From positions 1 through 64,000 of the forward strand of contig JAFIDK010000008.1 of NCBI GenBank assembly GCA_017051695.1: 64,000 nucleotides of DNA. Direction: 5' to 3'. Under the pieces are notes generated by a model that saw only the letters and a list, made by a program, of their open reading frames with translations, had not been told where the DNA came from and searched no databases. How positions within the stretch are numbered: the first letter of the stretch is position 1; each line of letters begins with the position of its first letter. Origin of the DNA: Algoriphagus aestuarii. GTDB lineage: Bacteria; Bacteroidota; Bacteroidia; Cytophagales; Cyclobacteriaceae. The translations under genes were made by a program, and so were the position numbers. Below are positions 9,187-18,498 of this stretch, piece by piece.

Positions 9187-9198
9187 TACTCAATTTCA

Positions 9199-9243
9199 AT
9201 CGAAGAAGCACCGGAAATCCCTGTGCTTCTTCGATTTTTTTAT
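9199..9243 (+). terminator. Rho-independent terminator after the DUF2911 gene
   Basis: The arms CGAAGAAGCAC and GTGCTTCTTCG form an 11-bp perfect stem, extended by an A-T tract, with a 12-base loop and a following run of seven T. It begins 12 bases after the DUF2911 stop codon. Confidence 0.85.
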
Positions 9244-9403
9244 TTATTTTTAGGCAAATGCCCTATTGTGCAGGACACCATATTTTACAGACTTACCTAT
9301 CTATGGGGCTGATCCCTTTAAACCTAAAAATTCCCAATTTTATAAATTAGCTTGGTTTGACCTTTTATTCTGGTTAAAATCATGTTGGATGATTCTATCA
9401 AAA

Positions 9404-12400
9404 ATGAAAAAGAACTTTTCTTTCGCCTCCATGCTCACCTTAGGATTTGGGCTTTTGGCAATTAGCTGTACCCAAAACCAAGTACTTAAAGTAGAAAAAG
9501 ACAGCCACATCATGATGGTTGGTAATAATCTAGGTTCTAGAATGATGAACTATGGTTATTTTGAAACGGAAATCTACGAACGGTTCCCAGAAAATCAGCT
9601 GATTATCCGGAACATGACTGACCCTGGAGACACTCCTGGGTTTAGACCGAGATCCGCAACCAATGATCCTTGGGCATTCCCTGGAGCGAATGAGTTTCAA
9701 GAAGAATATGCCACACCTTCTAATAGTATTGGTTTTTTCGAAAAGCCTGACGAATGGCTGACCCGACTGAAAGCAGATGTAGTGATCGGCTTTTTTGGAT
9801 ACAATGAGAGCTTTCAAGGTGAGGCTGGATTAGAGAATTACAAAGCCGAACTGGATGCTTTTATCCGTCATACCCTTGCCCAAAAATACAACGACAGTAC
9901 GCCTCCTCAATTGGCGATAGTATCGCCGATCGCTTTTGAAGACCTTTCAGATCAGTTGGATGTCCCTGATGGGAAAGCTGAAAATAAAAACCTGTTGCTC
10001 TATACCGAAGCAATGAAAGAGGTGGTTGCCAAGCACGAAAACGTGTTATTCGTAGATGCTTTTGGTCCGAGTGAAAAATGGTATGCCCTAGAGGAAGAAC
10101 CGTTGACGATCGATGGGTCCCAGCTTAATGATAAAGGATATCGCCTTTTTTCAGAATTTTTGGCAGATGAAATCTTTGGAGGATCCCCTAAAGCGTCCCA
10201 ACACGAAGAGTTGATTTATGAAGCAGTAATGGAGAAAAACTGGATGTGGCACAACGATTACAAAATCCCGAATGGTGTCCACGTTTTCGGAAGAAGATAC
10301 GATCCGTTTGGTCCGGACAACTATCCTTTTGAACTGGAAAAAATCCGCCAGATGACGGCAATCCGGGATACTGCCATCTGGATGGCAACCAAAGGTGAAA
10401 AGAAAGATTTGGCAGCCGCTGATGCGTTAACCAGAACTCTACCAGAGGTCAAAACCAATTACAATCCTGATGCAAACGGGGATTTGGAATATAAATACGG
10501 GGATGACGCCTTAAAAACTATCAAGGTCCCGGAAGGATTTAAAATAGAATTATTTGCTTCGGAGGAGGAGTTCCCAGAATTGGCAAACCCGATGCAGATG
10601 TCCTTTGATAGCAAAGGCCGGCTTTGGGTAGCAGTCATGCCAAGTTATCCTCATTACAAGCCTGGAGACTCCAAACCAAACGATAAACTGTTGATTTTTG
10701 AAGATACGGATCAAGATGGTAAAGCCGACAATGTGAAGGTTTTCGCAGATGGATTGTCTATCCCGATCGGCTTTGAGATCGCACCAGAGGGGGTATATGT
10801 ATCGCAGGCACCGAATTTGGTTTTGCTGAAAGATACAGATGGTGATGATAAAGCGGACAGCAAAGAAATCCTGCTGAGCGGATTTGATGATCATGATACC
10901 CATCATGCCATTTCTGCATTCACGACTGACGAAAGCGGTGCAATTCACATGGCTGAGGGGGTTTTTCTACATACCAATGTTGAAACTTCTTATGGCCCAG
11001 TTCGAGCAACAAATGGTGGTTTTTACAGGTATGAACCCAAAAGACACAAACTGGAAAGAGTAAACCAAGTAAGTATTCCAAATCCTTGGGGTATTGCTTT
11101 TGATGATTGGGGGCAGAATTTCTATGCGGAAACTTCCGGTCCAAATGTCAATTGGATGCTACCTGGCTCAGTTTATCCGAGATATGGAAATTCCAATTTC
11201 AAAGGACCGAACCTGATCGAGCAAAAGCACATGGTCAGACCTACCTCGGGATTGGAATTTATCTACAGCAGGCATTTTCCAGAAAGTATGCAGGGAGACC
11301 TGATCATCAATAACACAATCGGATTTCTGGGCACAAAACAGCATCATGTCAAAGAAGACACCGTTGGTTTTACGACCAACTGGGCACAGGATTTAATCAC
11401 TTCCACAGATGGAAATTTCCGTCCTGTGGATATGGAGATCGCACCGGATGGATCGCTCTTCGTTATTGATTGGCACAATATCCTGATTGGTCACATGCAG
11501 CACAATGCCCGTGACCCTTTCAGAGACCATGTCCATGGCAGAGTTTACCGGGTAACTTACCCTTCAAGACCTTTGGTGGAGCCCGCAAAAATCGATGGGG
11601 CAAGTATTCCTGAATTGCTGGAGAATCTAAAACTACCTGAATACAGAACCCGGTATAGAGCCAGAAGAGAGCTTCGTGGCAGAAATGCAGAGGAAGTCTA
11701 CCAGGCAGTTGAAAAGTGGATCAGCGAACTGGACCCTTCAGATCCACGCTATGAACATCACCGGTTGGAAGGGCTTTGGGTAACCTGGGGGATCAACAAA
11801 ATCAACCAAAATTTATTGAAGCAGCTTTTGAAATCGGAAGACTATCGCGTGAGAGCAGCTTCTGTTCGTGCTTTGAGATATACCGGACACCAAGTAAAAG
11901 ACCAGCCTGAATTATTGATGGCTGCTGTCAAAGACCCACATGGTCGAGTGAGAATGGAAGCAATCGCTGCTGCATCTTGGCTTCCAAAAGAAGTGAGTGT
12001 ACCTATTTTGGCGGAAGCAGAAAAGCAGGAAAAAGACAACACTTGGATTCCAAGAACCCTGGAAACAGCCATAGCCCATGTCAACGGACTTTCTGTAGAA
12101 GATAAAAAAGTGGAAGACATTAAATCCTCACTGACTGGTTCAGACCGAGAACTCTTTGTATTAGGAAAAGAAATCTATGCTAGAGAAGGATTTTGTAGCA
12201 CCTGTCACCAGCATGATGGCGGGGGACTTTCTGCTTCACAATTTCCTCCACTTTCCGGAACACCTTGGGTGACTGGCAATGAAGAGCGATTGATCAAAAT
12301 TGTGCTGAAAGGACTTTTGGGTCCAATTACTGTACTTCAAAAGGATTATCCGGGACAGGTCCCAATGACTCCTTTCGAAGGAATGTTGGATGATACCGAG

Positions 12401-12556
12401 GTAGCAGCTGTACTGACCTATGTAAGAAATTCCTTTGGCAACAAAGCCTCTCCAATCTCACCTGAATTAGTCAAGAAGGTAAGGGAAGAGATCAAGGATA
12501 TGGAAGGCTTCTATAAGCCGGCAGATCTGCTCAAAGAGCATCCTTTGGAAAAGTGA
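9404..12556 (+). CDS. PVC-type heme-binding CxxCH lipoprotein with SGNH-like N-terminus, propeller, HEAT repeats and cytochrome c
   Basis: The protein has 1,050 residues from ATG at 9404; an in-frame upstream reading from 9266 lacks a signal. A lipobox (LAIS-C22) predicts an outer-membrane lipoprotein. Domains in order: an SGNH/GDSL-like region (about 30-290) with a GNN block at 40-42; a PVC-type membrane-bound dehydrogenase propeller starting near 372 (TIKVPEGFKIELFASEEEFP); HEAT-like helical repeats around 740-890; and a cytochrome c domain with C931-S-T-C934-H935. The architecture is that of putative secreted sugar or polyol dehydrogenases that pass electrons to a covalently bound heme. 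The SGNH domain appears to lack the Ser and His of active esterases. Substrate unknown. Confidence 0.9.
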   Translation: MKKNFSFASMLTLGFGLLAISCTQNQVLKVEKDSHIMMVGNNLGSRMMNYGYFETEIYERFPENQLIIRNMTDPGDTPGFRPRSATNDPWAFPGANEFQEEYATPSNSIGFFEKPDEWLTRLKADVVIGFFGYNESFQGEAGLENYKAELDAFIRHTLAQKYNDSTPPQLAIVSPIAFEDLSDQLDVPDGKAENKNLLLYTEAMKEVVAKHENVLFVDAFGPSEKWYALEEEPLTIDGSQLNDKGYRLFSEFLADEIFGGSPKASQHEELIYEAVMEKNWMWHNDYKIPNGVHVFGRRYDPFGPDNYPFELEKIRQMTAIRDTAIWMATKGEKKDLAAADALTRTLPEVKTNYNPDANGDLEYKYGDDALKTIKVPEGFKIELFASEEEFPELANPMQMSFDSKGRLWVAVMPSYPHYKPGDSKPNDKLLIFEDTDQDGKADNVKVFADGLSIPIGFEIAPEGVYVSQAPNLVLLKDTDGDDKADSKEILLSGFDDHDTHHAISAFTTDESGAIHMAEGVFLHTNVETSYGPVRATNGGFYRYEPKRHKLERVNQVSIPNPWGIAFDDWGQNFYAETSGPNVNWMLPGSVYPRYGNSNFKGPNLIEQKHMVRPTSGLEFIYSRHFPESMQGDLIINNTIGFLGTKQHHVKEDTVGFTTNWAQDLITSTDGNFRPVDMEIAPDGSLFVIDWHNILIGHMQHNARDPFRDHVHGRVYRVTYPSRPLVEPAKIDGASIPELLENLKLPEYRTRYRARRELRGRNAEEVYQAVEKWISELDPSDPRYEHHRLEGLWVTWGINKINQNLLKQLLKSEDYRVRAASVRALRYTGHQVKDQPELLMAAVKDPHGRVRMEAIAAASWLPKEVSVPILAEAEKQEKDNTWIPRTLETAIAHVNGLSVEDKKVEDIKSSLTGSDRELFVLGKEIYAREGFCSTCHQHDGGGLSASQFPPLSGTPWVTGNEERLIKIVLKGLLGPITVLQKDYPGQVPMTPFEGMLDDTEVAAVLTYVRNSFGNKASPISPELVKKVREEIKDMEGFYKPADLLKEHPLEK

Positions 12557-12605
12557 GGGGATTTAGGATGTATGATGTATGATATAAGATTTATGATTTT
12601 CAAAA

Positions 12606-12645
12606 CGTCATTGCGAGAAGGCCAAAAGCCGACGAAGCAATCTCG
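12606..12645. repeat. Dispersed REP-like element, copy 1 (CGTCATTGCGAG ... GAAGCAATCTCG)
   Basis: A 40-base element has ends CGTCATTGC and GAAGCAATCTCG. An inverted copy with the same ends and a different centre occurs at 18315-18372. The type is widespread in Bacteroidota intergenic regions. It sits in the 173-base gap between the PVC-type gene and the FG-GAP gene, next to short degenerate direct repeats (ATGTATGAT, TCGTAATTCGTATTTCGTAA). Confidence 0.75.
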
Positions 12646-12729
12646 TTTCTGACTTCTAATCTCAAACCTTTCCAAAGTCTCGTAATTCGTATTTCGTAAA
12701 TCGTTCTTTATACCCTTAAACCCAAAAAC

Positions 12730-13848
12730 ATGCGTATTCTAAAACCAATCCTAACTGTTTTACTGGCTTCAGCACCGTTATTGGTTTCTGCTCAGGAAAC
12801 AACCGTGAAGTTTCAGAAACAGGTTATTGCTTTCGAAAGCACAGAATCTGTGGGGGTATTTGACGTGGACCATGACGGCGATTTGGATTTGGTATCGGGT
12901 AGTTTTTGGTACAAAGGGCCAGAATTTATAGATCGATTTCTGATTGGGCAGGTCAAACGATACGGGGAATATTACGAGGATTTCTCCACCATTCCCATGG
13001 ATGTCAATGAAGATGGTAAAATGGATTTCATCACTGGAGGATGGTTTGAAGGAACTCTAATCTGGAAAGAAAATCCCGGAGATGGTTCGGAATGGCCCGT
13101 CCATGAAATCGCCAAAACAGGAAATATAGAAACGACCAGAGGCTGGGACATCGATGGGGATGGCGTATTGGAGATTTTTCCAAACACTCCCAGAAAGCCT
13201 CTGGCCTTTTACAAAAAAACCGGGCCTGACCATTTTGAAAAGTATCCTGTTGCAGAGATGCATGGACATGGTTTGGGGCTGGGAGATATCAATGGAGATG
13301 GAAGAAAAGACCTGGTGATTTCTACTGGTTGGCTGGAAGCTCCCCTTGATTTAAAAACCGGGAAGTGGATTCTGCATGAAGATTTTGACCTTGGTGATGC
13401 CAGCATTCCGATGATCGTCGCCGACGTAAACGGAGATGGATTATCCGACATCATCGTTGGACAGGCGCATGCATTCGGACTCTTTTGGCTGGAGCAGCAA
13501 AAGTCCGGCAGCTCTATCAACTTTGTGAAACATGAAATCGATCCTTTCCAATCCCAATACCATTCCCTAGAGTGGGTGGATATCGATAATGATGGGCAAA
13601 ATGAGCTAGTTAGCGGCAAGCGTCATAGAGCGCATAACGGGAAAGATCCAGGCGGAAAGGACTATGTGGGTTTGTATTATTTCAAATGGAACGGGGAGTC
13701 TTTCAGTAAAAACATCATCAGTTATGGTCCTGCAGGAGAGGGCAAAGGAAGCGGCTTGTATTTTTCTATCGAGGATTTAAACAAAGATGGGAAAAAAGAC
13801 ATTGCTGCGGCGGGAAAAGATGGTTTGGTGGTATTCTGGCAGAAATAA
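12730..13848 (+). CDS. Secreted FG-GAP / VCBS repeat protein
   Basis: The protein has 372 residues with a signal peptide ending near VSAQ (residue 21). It contains several FG-GAP/VCBS repeats with calcium-binding-like Asp loops: DVDHDGDLDLVSGSFW, DVNEDGKMDFITGGWF, DINGDGRKDLVISTGW, DVNGDGLSDIIVGQ, DIDNDGQNELVSGKRH and DLNKDGKKDIAAAG. The spacing of about 50-60 residues indicates a beta-propeller of six or seven blades. Such secreted propellers usually bind carbohydrate or protein. It follows the PVC-type lipoprotein on the same strand and could act at the cell surface with it; no enzymatic residues are recognisable. Confidence 0.88.
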   Translation: MRILKPILTVLLASAPLLVSAQETTVKFQKQVIAFESTESVGVFDVDHDGDLDLVSGSFWYKGPEFIDRFLIGQVKRYGEYYEDFSTIPMDVNEDGKMDFITGGWFEGTLIWKENPGDGSEWPVHEIAKTGNIETTRGWDIDGDGVLEIFPNTPRKPLAFYKKTGPDHFEKYPVAEMHGHGLGLGDINGDGRKDLVISTGWLEAPLDLKTGKWILHEDFDLGDASIPMIVADVNGDGLSDIIVGQAHAFGLFWLEQQKSGSSINFVKHEIDPFQSQYHSLEWVDIDNDGQNELVSGKRHRAHNGKDPGGKDYVGLYYFKWNGESFSKNIISYGPAGEGKGSGLYFSIEDLNKDGKKDIAAAGKDGLVVFWQK

Positions 13849-13915
13849 TCTCTAGAAAACTAGTCACCCTATAGTAAAGGATAGCTTTCATCTACTTTAT
13901 ACTAATTTTTAGGGC

Positions 13916-15190
13916 ATGATACGATTTCTCTTCCTCCTCCTGGCACTTCCAGTTTTTAGTCCCGCACAGACAATCCCAAGAGTCCTTATCAGCACAGATA
14001 TAGGTGGTACAGATCCCGACGATAATCAAAGTCTCACACATCTGCTGATGTATAGTGACAAAATAGATCTTGAAGGATTGGTTTCTTCTCCCTCCTATGG
14101 AAGTGGCAGTACCTCTGAGATTTTTAGAATGATAGATTTGTATGAGAAAGATCTTCCGAAATTAAGCAGGCATCAGTCTGGTTTTGCAAAACCTGAATAC
14201 TTAAGGTCCATCACCAAGCAAGGAAGAAAAGGAAGTGCTCCTTTCGAAGGGATAAAATCAGCTACAGAAGGCTCAAACTGGATTATTCGATGTGCAAAAA
14301 AGAAAGATCAGAGACCATTGTGGGTGTTGGTTTGGGGAGGTCTGGACGATTTGGCTCAGGCGCTTCACGACGATCCGGAAATACAGGAAAATATCTGGGT
14401 GTATTGGATCGGGGGACCAAATAAAAAGTGGAGTTCAAATAGCTATGCATACATCGCTAAGAATTTTCCAGACTTGAGAATGATAGAAGTCAATTCCAGC
14501 TATTATGGTTTTTTCTCCAACAATCAACTCCCGGATGTCATCAAGACTACAGACTATTTTGAGCAACATATTGAAGGAGCCGGACACCTTGGCAAGGATT
14601 TCAAAAGCTACTACGATGGGGAAATAAAAATGGGTGATACACCTTCCCTCCTCTATGTCATGAATGGAGATCTATACGATCCTACTGGTGAAAGTTGGGG
14701 CGGGAGTTTCGAAAAAATCTCCAGAAGCTCGAGGCAGATCTTTACGAATATCCCAACCTTAAAAGATTCAGTAGCCTTTTGCACGGTGGTAGAGTTCCGT
14801 TTCAAAGGTCCAGAAATCACCATTCCTTCAGATTCTGTCGCCTTCCAATTAGAAGTCCCATATGGAAAATCCTCCCAGGTATGGCCAGGGTATTATTTAG
14901 GCAAGGGCATTTATTCCCTACGCTATACACCAAAACAGGCGGAAGTCCTGACCCTGAAGTTCACCTCAGAGATCCCCGGATTTCCGGAAGGAGAGGGTCA
15001 ACTCTACGTCAGCAATCTTTGGCCCGGAAAACCAACTCAGAATGATTACATTTTGGGTGAAAATTGGTACAGCGATTCTCAAGATCCCGCAAACTACGAC
15101 GGAAAGCTCCAAGGTGGCAAAACAATTCTTCGATGGAGAAATGAGGTATTGGCCGATTGGGCTATTCGTTGGTCTTGGTTAAAAGAGTAA
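13916..15190 (+). CDS. Secreted DUF1593 (nucleoside hydrolase-like) protein
   Basis: The protein has 424 residues with a signal peptide (residues 1-17, ending FSPAQ). The mature start PRVLISTDIGGTDPDDNQSL followed by DLEGLVSSPSYGSG is diagnostic of DUF1593. The family has a nucleoside-hydrolase-like fold, with Asp residues (DIGGTDPDDN) in place of the DTDPGxDD calcium site. Its members lie among carbohydrate-active enzymes in Bacteroidota. A second, more distant paralogue is encoded at 18619-20154. Function is unproven; a secreted glycosidase or carbohydrate-binding role is an inference. Confidence 0.87.
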   Translation: MIRFLFLLLALPVFSPAQTIPRVLISTDIGGTDPDDNQSLTHLLMYSDKIDLEGLVSSPSYGSGSTSEIFRMIDLYEKDLPKLSRHQSGFAKPEYLRSITKQGRKGSAPFEGIKSATEGSNWIIRCAKKKDQRPLWVLVWGGLDDLAQALHDDPEIQENIWVYWIGGPNKKWSSNSYAYIAKNFPDLRMIEVNSSYYGFFSNNQLPDVIKTTDYFEQHIEGAGHLGKDFKSYYDGEIKMGDTPSLLYVMNGDLYDPTGESWGGSFEKISRSSRQIFTNIPTLKDSVAFCTVVEFRFKGPEITIPSDSVAFQLEVPYGKSSQVWPGYYLGKGIYSLRYTPKQAEVLTLKFTSEIPGFPEGEGQLYVSNLWPGKPTQNDYILGENWYSDSQDPANYDGKLQGGKTILRWRNEVLADWAIRWSWLKE

Positions 15191-15310
15191 CATCTTTTCT
15201 TATAGACACACCAATTGTTGAGGTTTTTTGGCTTAGACTATTAAAAAAGATTTTAATTTAAGTAATTGCTACTTCTTAAAATTTATTTAACAAGTCTAAA
15301 AGAAACCGCT

Positions 15311-16528
15311 GTGATTACTAAAGCCACCAAACTTTTCTACCTGCTCCTATTGAGCCTTTCTTTTGCCTGCTCTTCTCCGGCGAAGGAACAGACAAAAACA
15401 GTTTCCAATGAAATCGGCAACCCTGAACCGGTCATTATGGCCTATTATGTACCTGAGAGAAATTTTCAACCTGAAGAGATTCCCGTCGAAAAACTGACTC
15501 ATATTATCTTCTCTTTCACCAATGTGATCGATGGAGAAATGAAATTCAGAAATGAAGAATCAGCCGGGCCAAAACTAGAAGCCCTAGTCAAACAGAAAGA
15601 AAGAAATCCAGACCTTAAGGTAATGATTGCTTGTGGGGGCTGGGGTGCAGACGGCTTTTCGGATATGGCTTTGACGGAAGAAAGTCGTGCTAAATTCATT
15701 CAAAGCGCCTCTGATTTCATTGCCAAATATCAACTGGATGGGATGGATATGGACTGGGAATACCCTGGGATTTCCGGTGCAGGCACCAAAGCTAGAGACG
15801 AGGACACTAAAAATTTCACCGCTTTGATGAAAGGGCTTCGTGAAATGCTGGACAAATTTGAAAATCCAAAAGTACTGACTTTTGCATCTGCAGGCTGGAA
15901 ACGCTATTACGATTTTATCGAAGTCAATGAAGTGATGAAATATGCCAACTTCACGAATGTGATGACTTATGATCAGGTTTCTGGAGTTTCCATTTATACT
16001 GGCCACCATACTCCACTAGGTCATGTAAGTAATCAAGATATCCAAGGAACGCCATTCCAGGCTCATCTGGACAGTCTATATCAAAACGGCAGCAATCCCG
16101 ATGCTGATCCCCGCTCTGCCCAAAAAATCGTGGATTTCCTTATTCAGCAAGGTGTAGATCCCATGCAAATCGTCATTGGCGGAGCATTTTATGGCAGAGT
16201 TTGGAAGGGAGTTCCTCCTGCTAACAACGGCCTTTACCAATTGAGTGGAGGCCTGCATATCGGATGGATGGCTTACCACCAAATCCGTGAAAAATACGAG
16301 CAGGACAACAATTTCGAAAGATTTTGGGATGAGAAAGCCCAAGCTCCCTACATGTACAATGCCAAGGACAGCCTGATGATTTCTTATGACGACACGGTTT
16401 CAGTTGCCGCAAAAACCCATTATGCAATGGAGAAAGGCCTTGGAGGAATCATGTTTTGGGAATTGGGAAATGACACCAAGGAAGCAGGAAGTCTTTTGGA
16501 TGCCATTTATAAAGCAGCCAATGACTAA
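15311..16528 (+). CDS. GH18 family chitinase-like lipoprotein
   Basis: The protein has 405 residues from GTG at 15311, which places a lipobox (LSFA-C20) correctly; an upstream TTG at 15266 would add 15 residues before it. The GH18 catalytic signature DGMDMDWE is at residues 143-150 with E150 as the expected acid, and EPVIMAYYVPERNF and VMIACGGWG supply the first barrel strands. GH18 enzymes hydrolyse chitin or related N-acetylglucosaminides by substrate-assisted catalysis; endo-acetylglucosaminidase activity is also possible. The protein is probably anchored at the cell surface. It ends near a hairpin terminator shared with the convergent sulfatase gene. Confidence 0.9.
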   Translation: MITKATKLFYLLLLSLSFACSSPAKEQTKTVSNEIGNPEPVIMAYYVPERNFQPEEIPVEKLTHIIFSFTNVIDGEMKFRNEESAGPKLEALVKQKERNPDLKVMIACGGWGADGFSDMALTEESRAKFIQSASDFIAKYQLDGMDMDWEYPGISGAGTKARDEDTKNFTALMKGLREMLDKFENPKVLTFASAGWKRYYDFIEVNEVMKYANFTNVMTYDQVSGVSIYTGHHTPLGHVSNQDIQGTPFQAHLDSLYQNGSNPDADPRSAQKIVDFLIQQGVDPMQIVIGGAFYGRVWKGVPPANNGLYQLSGGLHIGWMAYHQIREKYEQDNNFERFWDEKAQAPYMYNAKDSLMISYDDTVSVAAKTHYAMEKGLGGIMFWELGNDTKEAGSLLDAIYKAAND

Positions 16529-16609
16529 AACCCAAGGTTAGAAAGCCATTTTCAGAAACAATAAAAAAGGCTGCCTGATATTGGATCCCAATAAGAAACA
16601 GCCTCTTTC

Positions 16610-16645
16610 ACTCCCGGTTCCGAAAAGATCCGGGAGTTTTTATTT
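16610..16645 (+). terminator. Hairpin terminator between chitinase and sulfatase genes
   Basis: ACTCCCGG and CCGGGAGT form an 8-bp stem with a 12-base loop, followed by TTTTATTTT, downstream of the GH18 gene. It overlaps the last codon of the convergent sulfatase gene. A second weaker stem (AGGCTG / CAGCCT) precedes it at about 16568-16603. Confidence 0.65.
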
Positions 16646-18025
16646 TACTTTCTCAGCTTCCAGTTCGGCAGCTTGTCTTTCGAAAACCTCCCTCATTTCC
16701 TCCAGGATTTCTTTGAAATTCGGATTTTTCGCAAGGTTTTTTGTTTCCATAGGATCCTTTTCCAGATCATATAATTCCTCATGTGCCAAATCATCCTGGT
16801 ATCTAAAATACTTCCATTGCTTGGTTCGTAATCCTTCACTCGCAGGAATAATGTCAACCTTCCAAAGGTGCTCTACTATAAAATCCTTTCGCTCCAGCGC
16901 CGGGTTTTTCCCAATCACATAATCTGCTAAACTGATCCCCTGCCAAGTGTTGGGAATTATCCCATTGGCAAATTCCAAGATCGTTGGAGCTACATCAATA
17001 TTCAAAGTAAAATCACTGATCGTGCGATGTCCGGGATTTCTGGGATCATAAATAATCAAAGGTACCCGGATGGAATTATCATACATCAGCCACTTTCCTG
17101 CGAGTTGACGCTCTCCCTGAAAATACCCATTATCTCCCATCAGGATGATGACTGTATTTTTATCCAGCCCTTTTTCTTCCAGGGTTTTGCGGATTTTGCC
17201 GATCTCCAAGTCCACTTCCGAAATCATACGATAATAGCCCTTCATGCTATGCTGATACTTTTCTGGGGTATCGTATCTCCAATACCAGCGGGTTCGGTTC
17301 TCCCCTTTCTGAACATATTCAGGTTGTGCTTCAAAATATTTTTTGCTGCTCAAAGGTGCTTTTGGAAACTTAAAATCCTCGTACAGATGATCCACATCCT
17401 CTGACCAGAAGTATTGATCCTCGGCTGGATCATGGGCATGCGGTGCGGAAAAACTCAAAGACAACATAAACGGCTGATCTGCCGATGAGTTCCTGATAAA
17501 CTCCTGCGCTTGATAGGAAGTGTATTTGGTCAAATGGACTGAATCACCGTTGATGGTTTTGTAGAAATAGCCTCTACGATCAGGATATTGCACATCTCGA
17601 TCGTAACTATCTCCTTGGTCAAAGAGATTTTCAAATCCTGAATATTTCACCCCAAACTTTCCAAAAAACCCGGTTTTGTAGCCCAGTTTTTTGAGCTGAT
17701 TAGGATAGGAATTAGCTGCATATGCTTCTTGGAGTTCATTGGGTCCAAAAGTATAGCCATGAGTTCGTTCATACAGACCCGTCAAAAGCGAAGCCCTGCT
17801 TGCTGCGCAAATCGGAGTGGTAACAAAGGCATTTTTGAAGTAAATCCCATCTCCTGCCAAACGATCCATTTCCGGGGTTTGGATGATTTCATTCCCCGAA
17901 AAACCCAAAGCATCCCATCGCTGATCATCTGTCAGTATAAAAATGATATTTGGATTTTCGCTTTGGGCAAAGAGAGGAAAAGACAATATCAATGCATTCA
18001 AGAAAACAATAAGGCGTTTTTTCAT
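16640..18025 (-). CDS. Secreted type I sulfatase (C-type formylglycine sulfatase)
   Basis: The protein has 461 residues from ATG at 18025; an upstream ATG at 18067 would only lengthen the signal peptide. The signal ends near FAQ (residue 21). Metal-binding Asp residues are in ILTDDQRWDALG (D33, D34). The sulfatase signature is C73-A-A-S-R77 in ICAASRASLLTG; the Cys would be converted to formylglycine. DNG in LMGDNGYFQG supplies further metal ligands. Length and motifs match family S1 enzymes that desulfate polysaccharides or glycosaminoglycans. No anaerobic maturase gene is visible in the window, so maturation depends on an enzyme encoded elsewhere. Confidence 0.92.
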   Translation of the reverse strand: MKKRLIVFLNALILSFPLFAQSENPNIIFILTDDQRWDALGFSGNEIIQTPEMDRLAGDGIYFKNAFVTTPICAASRASLLTGLYERTHGYTFGPNELQEAYAANSYPNQLKKLGYKTGFFGKFGVKYSGFENLFDQGDSYDRDVQYPDRRGYFYKTINGDSVHLTKYTSYQAQEFIRNSSADQPFMLSLSFSAPHAHDPAEDQYFWSEDVDHLYEDFKFPKAPLSSKKYFEAQPEYVQKGENRTRWYWRYDTPEKYQHSMKGYYRMISEVDLEIGKIRKTLEEKGLDKNTVIILMGDNGYFQGERQLAGKWLMYDNSIRVPLIIYDPRNPGHRTISDFTLNIDVAPTILEFANGIIPNTWQGISLADYVIGKNPALERKDFIVEHLWKVDIIPASEGLRTKQWKYFRYQDDLAHEELYDLEKDPMETKNLAKNPNFKEILEEMREVFERQAAELEAEKVK

Positions 18026-18133
18026 AAGGGAAAAGATTGGGTTTTGTTGCAAGAAAGAACTATCCAACTTTTAACTATCCTGCTCAAAGGGGATTGGGAA
18101 AGACGAAGTACGATTGAGGAAGTACGAAATCGT

Positions 18134-18179
18134 GTCAGTCCGAGCGCCTGCCTGTCCGGTAGGCAGGGAGTCGAGGACC
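18134..18179. repeat. Dispersed repeat with GTCAGTCCGAGCG ... GGAGTCGAGGACC ends
   Basis: The outer ends GTCAGTCCGAG and GAGTCGAGGACC flank an inner palindrome with arms CCTGCCT and AGGCAGG (18147-18167). This matches the commonly seen GTCAG-TTCGAGCG-type intergenic repeat of Bacteroidota, here with a nested palindrome. Confidence 0.65.
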
Positions 18180-18314
18180 AGAATTATGAAATACGAATGA
18201 CGAAGTACGAAATGGGGAATGAGGAATTAGGAATGAAAAATTAGGAATTAGGAATTTGCCCTAGTTCTTTTCTTCACGAACGCTAACTAAAACAGAATTT
18301 CAAACTCCTTTCAA

Positions 18315-18372
18315 CGAGATTGCTTCCCCCGATTCTCGGGATCGCCCGCCTCCCGGAGGGCAGGCAATGACG
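18315..18372. repeat. Dispersed REP-like element, copy 2 (inverted relative to 12606)
   Basis: CGAGATTGCTTC at one end and GCAATGACG at the other are the reverse complements of the ends of the element at 12606-12645. The centre differs and contains the palindrome CCTCCCGGAGG. It is thus a related element with a variable core. Confidence 0.75.
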
Positions 18373-18437
18373 GTAAAATTGAATTACGAGATACGAATAG
18401 CGATTGCCCAAGTTCCTGTCTTAAGAAAGGCTAGGTT

Positions 18438-18483
18438 TCACCCTTCGATTTCGAGACTCTCGTCTCTCAAGTGCTCAGGGTGA
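18438..18483. repeat. Dispersed repeat with TCACCCTTCGA ... CTCAGGGTGA ends
   Basis: Ends TCACCCTTCGA and CTCAGGGTGA are partly complementary (TCACCCT / AGGGTGA), with an inner hairpin GAGACTCTCGTCTC. The type is widespread in bacterial intergenic DNA. Confidence 0.65.
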
Positions 18484-18498
18484 CATTACTAAATTTAA

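Noticed and set aside
9266-9403. Upstream extension of the PVC-type lipoprotein
   Set aside because: The lipobox lies at residue 22 from ATG 9404; the extension would place it too far from the N-terminus.
18067-18244. A short plus-strand gene over the sulfatase 5' end
   Set aside because: It is antisense to the sulfatase start and continues through repeats; composition is not protein-like.
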